From Bin34 sp965219935 (GTDB lineage: Bacteria; Chloroflexota; Anaerolineae; Caldilineales; Caldilineaceae), in assembly GCA_965219935.1 (NCBI GenBank), contig CBDCOU010000003.1, positions 62,001 through 126,000 of the forward strand: DNA of 64,000 bases, written 5' to 3'. Shown piece by piece: positions 52,436 through 60,998 of this stretch. Position 1 is the first letter of the stretch. Each line of letters opens with the position of its first letter. The notes under the pieces were generated by a model. That model had not been told where the DNA came from, searched no databases, and saw only the letters and a program-made list of their open reading frames with translations. A program made the translations under genes and the position numbers.

Positions 52436-53524
52436 TCAGTTCGCGGGGTCGGTACTGCCCAGTCGGGTGCGAACGGCCTGGCGCAGGCCGGCCGGATCCG
52501 CACCATGCTGAATTCTGAGGTCGACAATTGTGTTTACGTCCAAGCGGGAGACCAGCCGTTCGTCGCCAAGCAACAATCGAAGTTCCTCTTCGAACTCTGT
52601 TCCGGCTGCAGGCAACAGCATCTCTACCATCAGGTCGACCTTGGCTTGGAAGAGCCCTTCCTGCCGGCCTTCCTGGAGGCCTTCCTGCCGGCCTTCCTGG
52701 AGTCCCTCCTGCCGGCCTTCCTGGAGTCCCTCCTGCCGGCCTTCCTCCTTCACCGCGAAGTAGCCGCGCTGGTATTCCTGTGCCGCCATTGCCAACTCCT
52801 CAGGGGTGGTAATCTTCTGCAGGTCATAGTGTAGAGCATCCTGGATCGCTTGGTCGTGAGCACTCTGTTCCGCCCAGGCGAGCATCGTCAATTTCATGAA
52901 GTCCACCAGGGCGCGCACCGTATGCGGGTCTGAAAGGGCCGCGACGTTTTCCGGGAATTTTCCGGTCAGCAGTGCGGAGGGGGTCCGCGTACGTTCCGCC
53001 TGCACCATCAACTCCAGTTCCTGGGGCAGGTCCCAGGTGTGGAAATTGCCGTGCAGAACATCCATGTATAGGTACGGGAACAAGGGTGCCGGATTGGACA
53101 CGCGCCCGCCCGTCAGCACGTCCATGCCCGGTGGATTCCAGGCTCGTGCCCCGGTGTAGATCAGGAGCAGGCACGGCAGGGGCGGGGGCCGCCGCCGGCT
53201 GAAGTGCTCCGCGCGGTCGAGCGCGACCACTGTGCTGCTGGCATAGGCCAACAACCGCATCATAATGAGAAAGTCCGGCGCGGACTGCACTTCGCAGGCC
53301 AGAAGCACGCTTTCGCCTTGCCGGGTGTGGAAGCGCCAGCACCGGTCCTGGATTTGCTCCAGCAGGTCGCCCCACGCCGACAGGTTCCGGACCGTGGGTA
53401 GGTCGCGAATGGAGTCCAGGTCGGGATCGCCCAGCTCCAACCGTCGGCAGGCGAGCGAGATCCAGGCCCGCGCGATGCCGTCGTTGTCGAACAGTAGCTT
53501 GTATTTGCGGTCGGACAGGGCCAT
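52436..53524 (-). CDS. Rpn-family PD-(D/E)XK nuclease / putative transposase
   Basis: A 362-residue protein of the RpnA/YhgA-like group, linked to RecA-independent recombination in E. coli. The N-terminal nuclease fold includes DRKYKLLFDNDGIARAWISL and an active-site-like ESVLLACEVQSAPD near residues 70-83, where E78 and Q80 stand at the E-x-K/Q position. The C-terminus has a repeated EGRQEGLQ coiled region at about 275-300, typical of the family. The start at 53524 (MALSDRKYK) is at the family N-terminus; the upstream 111 codons in frame are rejected. A partial copy lies just downstream. Confidence 0.75.
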   Translation of the reverse strand: MALSDRKYKLLFDNDGIARAWISLACRRLELGDPDLDSIRDLPTVRNLSAWGDLLEQIQDRCWRFHTRQGESVLLACEVQSAPDFLIMMRLLAYASSTVVALDRAEHFSRRRPPPLPCLLLIYTGARAWNPPGMDVLTGGRVSNPAPLFPYLYMDVLHGNFHTWDLPQELELMVQAERTRTPSALLTGKFPENVAALSDPHTVRALVDFMKLTMLAWAEQSAHDQAIQDALHYDLQKITTPEELAMAAQEYQRGYFAVKEEGRQEGLQEGRQEGLQEGRQEGLQEGRQEGLFQAKVDLMVEMLLPAAGTEFEEELRLLLGDERLVSRLDVNTIVDLRIQHGADPAGLRQAVRTRLGSTDPAN

Positions 53525-53759
53525 GGCTTGCGGTTTGGGGCGGACAGTTGCTGGATTAATCTTGGCACAAATCACCAAGTACGGCAGGTGAGGCGGGCTA
53601 CGGGTCGGATCCGATTCCGCGTACTGGAACCTGCTGGCAAAGCTGTCTCGGATGCATCTGAAACAGCCCCCGTACGCGCGGAAAGGCTCCCGAACACCCC
53701 TCGCCGTGTTAACATCCCTCGGCCTGTGCACACCGCTATCCAGGAACATTCCACCAATG

Positions 53760-53780
53760 CCGTATTCCACCGGAATACGG
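53760..53780. promoter_or_regulatory. Operator-like inverted repeat upstream of ABC importer
   Basis: Arms CCGTATTCC and GGAATACGG are separated by 3 bases. It lies 100 bp before the lipoprotein ATG. The length and symmetry are as expected of a sugar-responsive dimeric repressor site; it could equally be an mRNA hairpin. Confidence 0.45.
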
Positions 53781-53804
53781 TTGCGGAAGGGCGTTGTTCC
53801 ATTC

Positions 53805-53823
53805 CGGATCCCCGTGGGATCCG
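53805..53823. repeat. Second inverted repeat in the same leader
   Basis: Arms CGGATCCC and GGGATCCG around CGT. It lies 25 bp downstream of the first repeat and 57 bp before the lipoprotein start. Confidence 0.4.
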
Positions 53824-53880
53824 TCCGGTCGCGTGCGTGCGCCGGCCGAAGCAACATTCATGAGAGTGGAGGATTCCTTC

Positions 53881-55239
53881 ATGCGCAAACGACTGGTCGT
53901 TTCCGTATTGCTCCTGCTGTCGCTGGTGCTGTCCGCCTGTGCGGCCGCGGTGCCGACGGCTGGCGACGCGGCTGCCGAGGCCGAAAAGGCTGTGATTTCG
54001 TTCTGGTACAACCCGCCGGCGGGTGGTGAAGGTGCCACCTGCTACCAGACCACCGTCATTGATCCCTTCAATGAGATGAGCGACACGATCTTTGTGGACG
54101 CGGTGGCCCAGCCCGAAGCCTGGAATGCCACTCGCACGGCCCTGGCGGCCGGTGAAGGCCCGGACATTGTCCGTACGCCTGGTCCTACCTATGTCGCCGA
54201 GTTGGCGTTGGCCGGGCAGCTGCTGCCCTTGGACGACTATGTCGCTTCGGAGGGTTGGGATGACCTGTTTGTCGACTGGGCACTGAGCCTGGGCGAGGTG
54301 GAAGGCACCGTTTACTCACTGGCCGACGAATTGGAAACCTTGGTCCTTTACTACAACAAGACTCTCTTTGAGCAGAAGGGCTGGACACCACCCTCCACGA
54401 TTGCCGAGCTGCACGAACTGGCAGCGGTCATTGCGGCGGACGAGGACGACATTGTTCCGTTTGCACACACCAACGCCGAGTGGCGTGGGGCCAATGAGTG
54501 GCATGTGGGCGAGTATCTCAACCATGTGGCTGGGCCGGATCGTGTCTATGAGGCCCTGACCGGCCAGATTCCGTGGACACATGAGGATTTCGTGACCTCC
54601 ATCGAACTCCTGGACGAAGCCCAGCAGAATGGCTGGTTTACCGGCGGTCTCGAGTACTACTACACCTTGACCTTCGACGAGGTGCGCGGCATGTTTGGCC
54701 GCGGCGAGGCGGCCATGAACATCGAGGGCACCTGGGTTGCGTCCAATCTAAACGAGCTGTACTTCACTGAAGAGAACGGCGGCATGGAGTGGGACTGGGT
54801 CCCAACTCCGTCCCAGACCGGAGAGCCGATTTTCACGATTGGCATGGGGAACACGTCCTCCATCAACCGCAACTCCGAGCATCCGGAAGCTGTGGCCGAA
54901 TTCCTCTCCTATAGCTTCTCGCCAGAGAGCCAGGCCGCGCTGTTCCGCAACTGCGGCAAGGCTCCCGCCCCGGTACGCCTGACCGACGACGCCATGGAAG
55001 GAGTGGACCCAAGGATTGCGGGCATCTTCATTGATTTGGCGGCGGCTTCCGACGGTGGCGGCTACGGATACACCACGTGGACGTTCTGGCCGGCCAAGAG
55101 CATGACCCACATCATTGATGAAATTGAGCGAGTCTGGTCCGGCGACATTACGGCCGAGGAGTACCTTCAGGGATTGGACGACCAGTTCCAGGAGGAATTC
55201 TCAGCCGGTGAAATTCCGCCGATTCCCGAACGCCAGTAA
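53881..55239 (+). CDS. ABC transporter substrate-binding lipoprotein, sugar type
   Basis: A 452-residue family 1 extracellular solute-binding protein. A signal peptide with lipobox LVLSAC (Cys20) anchors it to the outer face of the membrane. The mature part follows the MalE-like pattern: VISFWYNPPAGGE, AAGEGPDIVRTPGPTYVAEL, YYNKTLFEQKGWTPP and FGRGEAAMNIEGTWVAS. It binds a sugar or sugar-like ligand for the two permeases downstream. GGAGG lies 8 bases before the ATG. The ligand is not predictable. No ATPase gene follows, so a shared MsmK/UgpC-type ATPase encoded elsewhere is likely. Confidence 0.9.
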   Translation: MRKRLVVSVLLLLSLVLSACAAAVPTAGDAAAEAEKAVISFWYNPPAGGEGATCYQTTVIDPFNEMSDTIFVDAVAQPEAWNATRTALAAGEGPDIVRTPGPTYVAELALAGQLLPLDDYVASEGWDDLFVDWALSLGEVEGTVYSLADELETLVLYYNKTLFEQKGWTPPSTIAELHELAAVIAADEDDIVPFAHTNAEWRGANEWHVGEYLNHVAGPDRVYEALTGQIPWTHEDFVTSIELLDEAQQNGWFTGGLEYYYTLTFDEVRGMFGRGEAAMNIEGTWVASNLNELYFTEENGGMEWDWVPTPSQTGEPIFTIGMGNTSSINRNSEHPEAVAEFLSYSFSPESQAALFRNCGKAPAPVRLTDDAMEGVDPRIAGIFIDLAAASDGGGYGYTTWTFWPAKSMTHIIDEIERVWSGDITAEEYLQGLDDQFQEEFSAGEIPPIPERQ

Positions 55240-55253
55240 CCTTTACGACATGA

Positions 55254-55313
55254 GGGCGCGGCCGCCGCGCCCATGATTGTTGCCGCACCGGGCACACAGC
55301 TGCCCGGTGCGGC
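55254..55313 (+). promoter_or_regulatory. Two strong hairpins between binding-protein and permease genes
   Basis: Hairpin 1 has arms GGGCGCGG/CCGCGCCC (55254-55272, loop CCG). Hairpin 2 has arms GCCGCACCGGGCA/TGCCCGGTGCGGC (55282-55313, loop CACAGC). Neither is followed by a T-run. Hairpins here commonly stabilise the binding-protein mRNA and lower permease expression. Confidence 0.55.
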
Positions 55314-55346
55314 GCTGAGTTCCGTCATCGCATCGGGTTCGAATCC

Positions 55347-56324
55347 ATGGCCTTGAATCCCGAAATGGCTTCGGCGGCACCCGCGCCGCCGCGGACCTAT
55401 GTGCGCTCAGCCGCGGCGACCCGGGCGCGGTTCATGCGCCAGAAAGTGGTCCCGTGGCTGTTCATTGCCCCCATTCTGCTGCTCCACTTTATCGTGGTGA
55501 TTGTCCCCTCGATCCAGGCCTTCTACTTCTCCCTGACGGACTGGTCCGGCATTGGTGCCGCCGAATGGGTCGGCTTGGCAAACTTCCAGCAGATGATCTT
55601 CGAGGACCCCTCGTACCGCAGCGCCCTCTTCAACAACATGAAGTGGCTGTTGTTCTTTCTCACGATCCCGTTCGCGATGGCACTGGTCTCGGCCCAGTTG
55701 CTGGCGCCGGTGCGGAAGGGGGCCATGTGGTTTCGGACCCTGCTCTTCATCCCCTACGTGCTGCCGAGCGTGATCAACGCCAACATCTGGCGCAACCTCA
55801 TGAGCCCGCGCATGGGCCTGGGCGCACAGCTGGCCCAGTGGGGCGAGAACCAACTCGGTACCGATCAGCTGGCCGTTTTCGGTACGGCTTTCCTGGGCAA
55901 ACCAGAAACCGCCCTCCTGTCGATTGCCTTCGTGGACAACTGGCACTTCTGGGGATTTCTGATGGTGCTGTTCCTGACCGCCATGCAAGGCATTTCCCAG
56001 GATCTGTACGACGCGGCCAAGATTGACGGTGCCAACCGGGTCAACGAGTTCATTCACGTGACCATCCCCGGCATCCTGCCTACGCTGGCTTTCATGATGA
56101 TGCTGGTGGCGATTTGGTCGTTCCTGGTCTTCGACTACGTCTGGATCCTGACCCAGGGTGGACCAGCCAGTTCCTCCGAGGTACTGGGCTCCTACCTGTA
56201 CAAACAGGTGTTCAACCGGTTCGAGGCGGGATACGCCTCAGCCATCGGTCTGTCCATGAGCTTGTTCGCCGGGGTCATCATCGGCATTTTTGCTCTGTTG
56301 CGCCGCCGTGGCTGGGAGATTTAG
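55347..56324 (+). CDS. ABC sugar permease, MalF/UgpA type
   Basis: A 325-residue membrane protein with six predicted helices. The ATPase-contact EAA loop is YDAAKIDGANRVNEFIHVTI at about residues 221-240. It forms the channel with the next gene, which starts 3 bp after its stop. The first 30 residues are a polar Ala/Pro-rich tail. Confidence 0.9.
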   Translation: MALNPEMASAAPAPPRTYVRSAAATRARFMRQKVVPWLFIAPILLLHFIVVIVPSIQAFYFSLTDWSGIGAAEWVGLANFQQMIFEDPSYRSALFNNMKWLLFFLTIPFAMALVSAQLLAPVRKGAMWFRTLLFIPYVLPSVINANIWRNLMSPRMGLGAQLAQWGENQLGTDQLAVFGTAFLGKPETALLSIAFVDNWHFWGFLMVLFLTAMQGISQDLYDAAKIDGANRVNEFIHVTIPGILPTLAFMMMLVAIWSFLVFDYVWILTQGGPASSSEVLGSYLYKQVFNRFEAGYASAIGLSMSLFAGVIIGIFALLRRRGWEI

Positions 56325-56327
56325 GTT

Positions 56328-57161
56328 ATGTTCGGATCCCGACGCGCCGACAGTCTGGTGCCCAACTACGTCATCCTGCTGCTGCTGGTGATCTTTGCGA
56401 TTGGACCGCTGGTCATCCTGGTCTCCAATGCCTTCAAGAGTCCGCAGGAACTGATTGCCAATCCCCTGGGGGTGCCGATGCGGCCCACGCTGGCCAATTT
56501 CCCCGAAGCCTGGCGCGTGGGCGAATTCGCGACCACCATCGGCAACAGCGTGTTCCTGGTGGTCACGACGGTGTTCATCGAACTAATCCTGACCGGATTG
56601 GCGGCCTACAGCCTGGCCCGCCTCAATCCTCCCGGCCAGAACGGCTTCATGGGCTACATGCTGGTGGGTTCGACGCTGCCAATCTGGCTGTTCCTGGTGC
56701 CGCTGTTCTACATGTGGTCCAAGATGGGGCTGACCAATACCCTCTACGGTCTGACCATCCTCTACGTGGCCTTCAATGCACCCTTCGCCACCTTCCTGCT
56801 GCGGGCCTTCATGGTCCAGATTCCGCGCGACTTCGAGGATGCCGCACGGGTGGACGGGGCCAATGAAGTGTCCGTCTTCACGCGGGTAATCCTGCCGCTG
56901 ACCTGGCCCGGCTTTCTGACGGTGGGTTTGGTAGTGGGTCTGGGCGTGTGGAACGAATTCCAGACGGCCCTGATCTTCACATCCGATCCCAAGCTGTTTC
57001 CGGTTGCCCTGAGCTACTACAAGTTCACGAGCCGCTTCGGGCGCGACTGGTCGCTGACCAGTGCCGCCGCCTTCATGATGATTGCGCCGGTGCTGATTCT
57101 GTTCCTTGCCATGCAACGCCGGTTTATTGCCGGTCTAAGCCAAGGCGGGATCAAGGGGTAG
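56328..57161 (+). CDS. ABC sugar permease, MalG/UgpE type
   Basis: A 277-residue second permease with six helices. The EAA loop is FEDAARVDGANEVSVFTRVI at about 169-188. The C-terminal QRRFIAGLSQGGIKG is the classical end of MalG-like proteins. Confidence 0.92.
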   Translation: MFGSRRADSLVPNYVILLLLVIFAIGPLVILVSNAFKSPQELIANPLGVPMRPTLANFPEAWRVGEFATTIGNSVFLVVTTVFIELILTGLAAYSLARLNPPGQNGFMGYMLVGSTLPIWLFLVPLFYMWSKMGLTNTLYGLTILYVAFNAPFATFLLRAFMVQIPRDFEDAARVDGANEVSVFTRVILPLTWPGFLTVGLVVGLGVWNEFQTALIFTSDPKLFPVALSYYKFTSRFGRDWSLTSAAAFMMIAPVLILFLAMQRRFIAGLSQGGIKG

Positions 57162-57409
57162 GCACCCCGGGTCCGCGGTTTCGCCCGAATGTTCGGTGTC
57201 AGGCGCAAACGGGTTCCTCCCATGTTGCGGCTGGGCCGAGTCCATGGCCCTTTGCAGGCACTGCTTCGTTCTTCGGGCGCGGTGTTGATTCCCGTATCCC
57301 CGCGAGGCGGACAGGAATGCCGGATGCACGTCGTGTCCAGGCAGTGACATGGCACAGTGCCTGGTTGCCGTTTTCCTGACCATAGACAATTTTCATTTTC
57401 GGAACTTCC

Positions 57410-58537
57410 ATGCCTGACCAAACCTCGCCCAACCTTGTTGAACGAATCACCGGCTCCCTGTACGGAGGCGCGATTGGGGATGCCCTGGGCGCTCCACCGG
57501 AAGGCAAGGATCCAGAGGAGATCAAGGAACGCTACGGCGAAATCCTGGATTTTGTGGAGCCTTGGGACGGTCCTTCGAACATTGGCAAGGGGGACGGCCG
57601 GCATACCGACGACACGCACATGATCCGGCTGCTGTCCGAAATCTACATCGAGCAGGACAAGCGGCTGGACGTCTACGATTTTGCCCGCATCATGCCGGGC
57701 CGCATCGCGGACGAGCCCCGCTTCATCGCGGAGTATGGCCGGGAGGCCACGCTTCTGGAACGGCTGTTCTTTCCGGAGAAGTGGGTGTACATTCGCAATG
57801 GCCTGGCCAATGCCGAGCCGCGCAGCGCGGGTGCCGGCAATATGGTGAACTGCGGTGCCGCCATGTACGCCGCGCCGGTTGGGATTGTCAACGCGGGCAA
57901 TCCGGTTCTGGCCTACCGGGATGCGATTGACATCTTTTCGGCCCACCAGACCAGCTTCGGACTCGAAGCCGCGGGCCTGATGGCCGTGGCCGTGTCGGCG
58001 GCCTTCGTCCCCGGCATCTCCATCCACGAGCTGTTTGATGTGGTCGAGGAACGGGCCCACGAAGGCACCCGCAATTGTCTGACGGCGGTGAGAGAGGCTG
58101 TGAAGGGAGTCTCCGATTGGCGTCAAGGCATTTCGGTCGTAAGGGAGGCCATCGCCCCCTACGACACGGCGCCGGAGGTGTTTCGGGACCGGGGCAACCG
58201 CACCAATGACTGGACGCCCAGCCGTGAGCACAGCATTGAGGAAGTTCCGGCGGCCCTTGGTCTCCTGCTGATAACCGGTGGCGATTTCGTCAGCGCGGTG
58301 CAGGCTTCCGCCAACTACGGGCGGGACTGCGATTCCACAGCCGGCATGGCCGGCAGCATTGCCGGGGCCATGGCTCCCGACACCGTGCCGGGGCATTGGC
58401 GCCGGACGGTTGCGGAAGCCAATCGCATGGACCTGGACTCCCTGGCCCGCGGTCTCGCCGACCTGACGCTCAAATTGGCGCAGGTCGAGGCGCAACATGC
58501 GGCCGAGGTGAACAATCGTCTGACGGCGATGGCATAG
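57410..58537 (+). CDS. ADP-ribosylglycohydrolase-family protein 1
   Basis: A 375-residue all-helical DraG/ARH-fold hydrolase. Metal-binding elements are GDALGAP at 23-29, HTDDTHM at 65-71 and GRDCDSTAGMAGSIAGA near 304. Known members remove ADP-ribose from Arg, Ser or DNA bases, or cleave related ribosides, with two Mg ions. It follows the importer by 248 bp, and linkage to a sugar importer suggests catabolism of an imported glycoside rather than protein de-ADP-ribosylation. The start was taken at MPDQTSPN. Confidence 0.85.
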   Translation: MPDQTSPNLVERITGSLYGGAIGDALGAPPEGKDPEEIKERYGEILDFVEPWDGPSNIGKGDGRHTDDTHMIRLLSEIYIEQDKRLDVYDFARIMPGRIADEPRFIAEYGREATLLERLFFPEKWVYIRNGLANAEPRSAGAGNMVNCGAAMYAAPVGIVNAGNPVLAYRDAIDIFSAHQTSFGLEAAGLMAVAVSAAFVPGISIHELFDVVEERAHEGTRNCLTAVREAVKGVSDWRQGISVVREAIAPYDTAPEVFRDRGNRTNDWTPSREHSIEEVPAALGLLLITGGDFVSAVQASANYGRDCDSTAGMAGSIAGAMAPDTVPGHWRRTVAEANRMDLDSLARGLADLTLKLAQVEAQHAAEVNNRLTAMA

Positions 58538-58645
58538 GGAAGCATCCGCGGTTCGTCCGCCTTGCGTTTTCGGTCGCGGCTCGGTCCGCACGCGAACATT
58601 CCAGTCACAAATCCATTCCCGTTCCAATTGAAGGAGCAACAATCC

Positions 58646-60799
58646 ATGGCATTACAGGCTGACTACGCCGAGCGCGTCTACGCGGGCGTGCTGGGCAAGA
58701 TTATCGGCGTCTATCTGGGACGTCCCTTTGAAGGCTGGCCCATCGAGATGATCGATGAGCACCTGGGTGAGATCAACTACTACGTGCACGACATGCTGGA
58801 CGTGCCGCTGGTGGTCACCGACGACGACATTTCGGGGACGTTCACCTTTGTGCGGGCGATGGAGGACTACCACTTCAAGCAGGATCTGTCCGCCCGCGAC
58901 ATCGGCCGCACTTGGCTCAACTACCTGATTGAGGAGCGCACCGTCCTCTGGTGGGGTGGCCTGGGCAACTCGACCGAGCATACGGCCTACCTGCGCCTCA
59001 AGAGCGGCATCGACGGACCGGACAGCGGCTCGATCGAGACCAACGGCCAGGTGGTGGCCGAGCAGATCGGATCCCAGATTTTCATCGACGGCTGGGCCCT
59101 CATCTATCCCGGAGACCCGGAACGCGCGGCCCGGCTGGCCGCCGAGGCATCCATGGTTTCCCACGGTGGCGAGGCCGTTTATGGAGCCCAGGTGGTGGCA
59201 GCCATGGAAGCCCAGGCCTTTGTCGAGAACGACCTGAACAAGCTGATTGACACGGCCGTTTCGTTCATTCCCGGTGACAGTGTGATTTACCGGATGATCG
59301 ACGAACTGCGCGAGTGGCACCAGAAGGAACCGGACTGGCGCAAGGGGCGGGAGCTGATTGCCGGCAAGTACGGGTACGACCAATATGGCGGCAACTGCCA
59401 CATGGTGCCCAACCACGCCCTCATCATCCACGCGTTGCTGCATGGGGACGACGACTTCCAGAAGAGCCTGATGATTGTCAACACCTGTGGCTGGGACACC
59501 GACTGCAACTCCGGCAACGTCGGCTGCCTGCTGGGCATCAAGAACGGCCTGGCTGGCATCGAGGAAAGCGGCCCCGACTGGCGCGGACCGGTCGCGGACC
59601 GCATACTGCTGCCCACGGCCGACGGCGGCAATGCCGTAACGGACGCGGTGACGCAGACCACACGCTTGGTAAACATGGGTGCCCGGCTGGCGGGAGAGGA
59701 GCCGCCGGTCTACAAGAACGGTGCCCGTTACCACTTCTCGTTCCCCGGTTCGGTGCAGGGGTTCCAGGAGGATCCCGCCCGCGACTCCGTTGGGGTATCG
59801 ACGGTGCGCAACATCCGGGGCCACAGCGAAAGTGGAGATCGTTCACTGGCCATCCGCTTCCGCGGCATGGGCCTGGGCAAGAACAGCCGGGTTGACACGG
59901 ATGTCTTTGTGCCGGACCGCGAAACACACGAGTACTTCGCAAACCGCGGCTATGCCTTGTATGCCTCCCCGGCCCTGTATGCAGGGCAAACCGTCAAGGC
60001 GCGCTTGGAAGCCTGTCCCCACAACGGCGGCAACCTGATGGCCTGCCTGTATGTGAAGGTGTTCGGCAAGGACGACAATTTGGAGATTGTGCGCTCGGAT
60101 TGCGTTGAGTTGCAGCCGGGCGGCATGCACGTCTTTGAATGGACGATTCCGGACACGGGTGGCAGCCCGGTGGCCAAGGTGGGACTGGAACTCTGCTCCG
60201 ACAGGGCCCTCAACGGCTACGCCTTCCTGGACTACCTGACCTGGGACGGGGTTCCGAACACGACCTTCCGGATCCCGGACGTCTTCACGCGCAAGAACCG
60301 GTTCCAGCAGAGCGGGATCATGTGGAAGCATGCCTGGGTGAACGGCGTGGATCACTATGAGCGGTTCTATCCGGAGACGTTCCGCATCATCCACAACGAA
60401 GGCATGGGGCTGTTGATGACGGGCTGCCGGGAGTGGGACGGCTACCAGGTGCAGGCCGACGTGACCCCGCACATGGTGAAGAGCTGCGGGGTAGGCGTGA
60501 ACGTCCACGGCATGAAGCGGTACGTGGGCTTTCTGCTCACCGCCGACGGCAAGGCGCGGCTGGTCCACGCATTCGACGGCGACGAACAGGTGTTGGCCGA
60601 GACGGACTACCCGGTTGTATTCGGGCAGACCTACGATGTGGCCGTCAGCACCAAGGACGGACGGGTTGCATGTTCCGTGGACGGTGCGGAGGTGTTGTCC
60701 GGGGACGTACCGGACCAGGGCCTGCGGTCCGGTGGTGTCGCGCTGCTGATTGAGGAGGGCCGGACGGCCACGCAACAGGTGCGCATCCAGCCTGCCTGA
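58646..60799 (+). CDS. ADP-ribosylglycohydrolase-family protein 2 with C-terminal beta domain
   Basis: A 717-residue two-part protein. The N-terminal 380 residues are DraG-like: LGKIIGVYLGRPFEGWP, the metal motif TDDDISGTF near 57 and WDTDCNSGNVGCLLGIKNGL near 283. The C-terminal 330 residues are beta-rich and look like a concanavalin-type carbohydrate-binding or jelly-roll module (YDVAVSTKDGRVACSVDGAEV). No signal peptide. GAAGGAG precedes the ATG. The gene ends at a strong terminator and forms a unit with the preceding hydrolase and importer. The beta module suggests a glycan-like substrate. Confidence 0.85.
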   Translation: MALQADYAERVYAGVLGKIIGVYLGRPFEGWPIEMIDEHLGEINYYVHDMLDVPLVVTDDDISGTFTFVRAMEDYHFKQDLSARDIGRTWLNYLIEERTVLWWGGLGNSTEHTAYLRLKSGIDGPDSGSIETNGQVVAEQIGSQIFIDGWALIYPGDPERAARLAAEASMVSHGGEAVYGAQVVAAMEAQAFVENDLNKLIDTAVSFIPGDSVIYRMIDELREWHQKEPDWRKGRELIAGKYGYDQYGGNCHMVPNHALIIHALLHGDDDFQKSLMIVNTCGWDTDCNSGNVGCLLGIKNGLAGIEESGPDWRGPVADRILLPTADGGNAVTDAVTQTTRLVNMGARLAGEEPPVYKNGARYHFSFPGSVQGFQEDPARDSVGVSTVRNIRGHSESGDRSLAIRFRGMGLGKNSRVDTDVFVPDRETHEYFANRGYALYASPALYAGQTVKARLEACPHNGGNLMACLYVKVFGKDDNLEIVRSDCVELQPGGMHVFEWTIPDTGGSPVAKVGLELCSDRALNGYAFLDYLTWDGVPNTTFRIPDVFTRKNRFQQSGIMWKHAWVNGVDHYERFYPETFRIIHNEGMGLLMTGCREWDGYQVQADVTPHMVKSCGVGVNVHGMKRYVGFLLTADGKARLVHAFDGDEQVLAETDYPVVFGQTYDVAVSTKDGRVACSVDGAEVLSGDVPDQGLRSGGVALLIEEGRTATQQVRIQPA

Positions 60800-60812
60800 C
60801 GTGGGACGGTGC

Positions 60813-60841
60813 AGGATCTGGAAAGCCAGATCCTTGTTTTT
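60813..60841 (+). terminator. Rho-independent terminator of the hydrolase operon
   Basis: Arms AGGATCTGG and CCAGATCCT with loop AAAG, followed by TGTTTTT. It starts 14 bp after the stop codon. Confidence 0.8.
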
Positions 60842-60848
60842 GACATAA

Positions 60849-60885
60849 GGCAACGGGACGCCGGCAAAACCGGCGTCCCGTTGCC
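60849..60885. terminator. 16-bp perfect hairpin between convergent genes
   Basis: Arms GGCAACGGGACGCCGG and CCGGCGTCCCGTTGCC with loop CAAAA, just after the first terminator. On the minus strand its loop is TTTTG and an A-rich run follows, so it is not a canonical terminator there, but it would block read-through either way. Confidence 0.5.
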
Positions 60886-60998
60886 ACTGGTGTGCCTGAT
60901 GCCGACTCCACCGTGGTGGATGGGTCCGGTAACGCTTGCAGGAGCAGGGTTTGGGGGCAGCTGGTCTTCCGGATGTTGCGACGTTTGCGGAAGAAGCT

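Larger units (their letters stand above)
53525..53880. other. Leader region of the ABC importer operon
   Basis: About 355 bases between divergent genes. It contains two perfect inverted repeats, at 53760-53780 and 53805-53823, within 125 bp of the lipoprotein start. No promoter could be assigned with confidence. Confidence 0.45.

Noticed and set aside
52250..52760. Short-period repeats rich in CTGCCGGCCTTCCTGG, considered as a CRISPR-like or satellite array
   Set aside because: They are in frame inside the Rpn coding region and encode the EGRQEGLQ repeats. There are no spacers.
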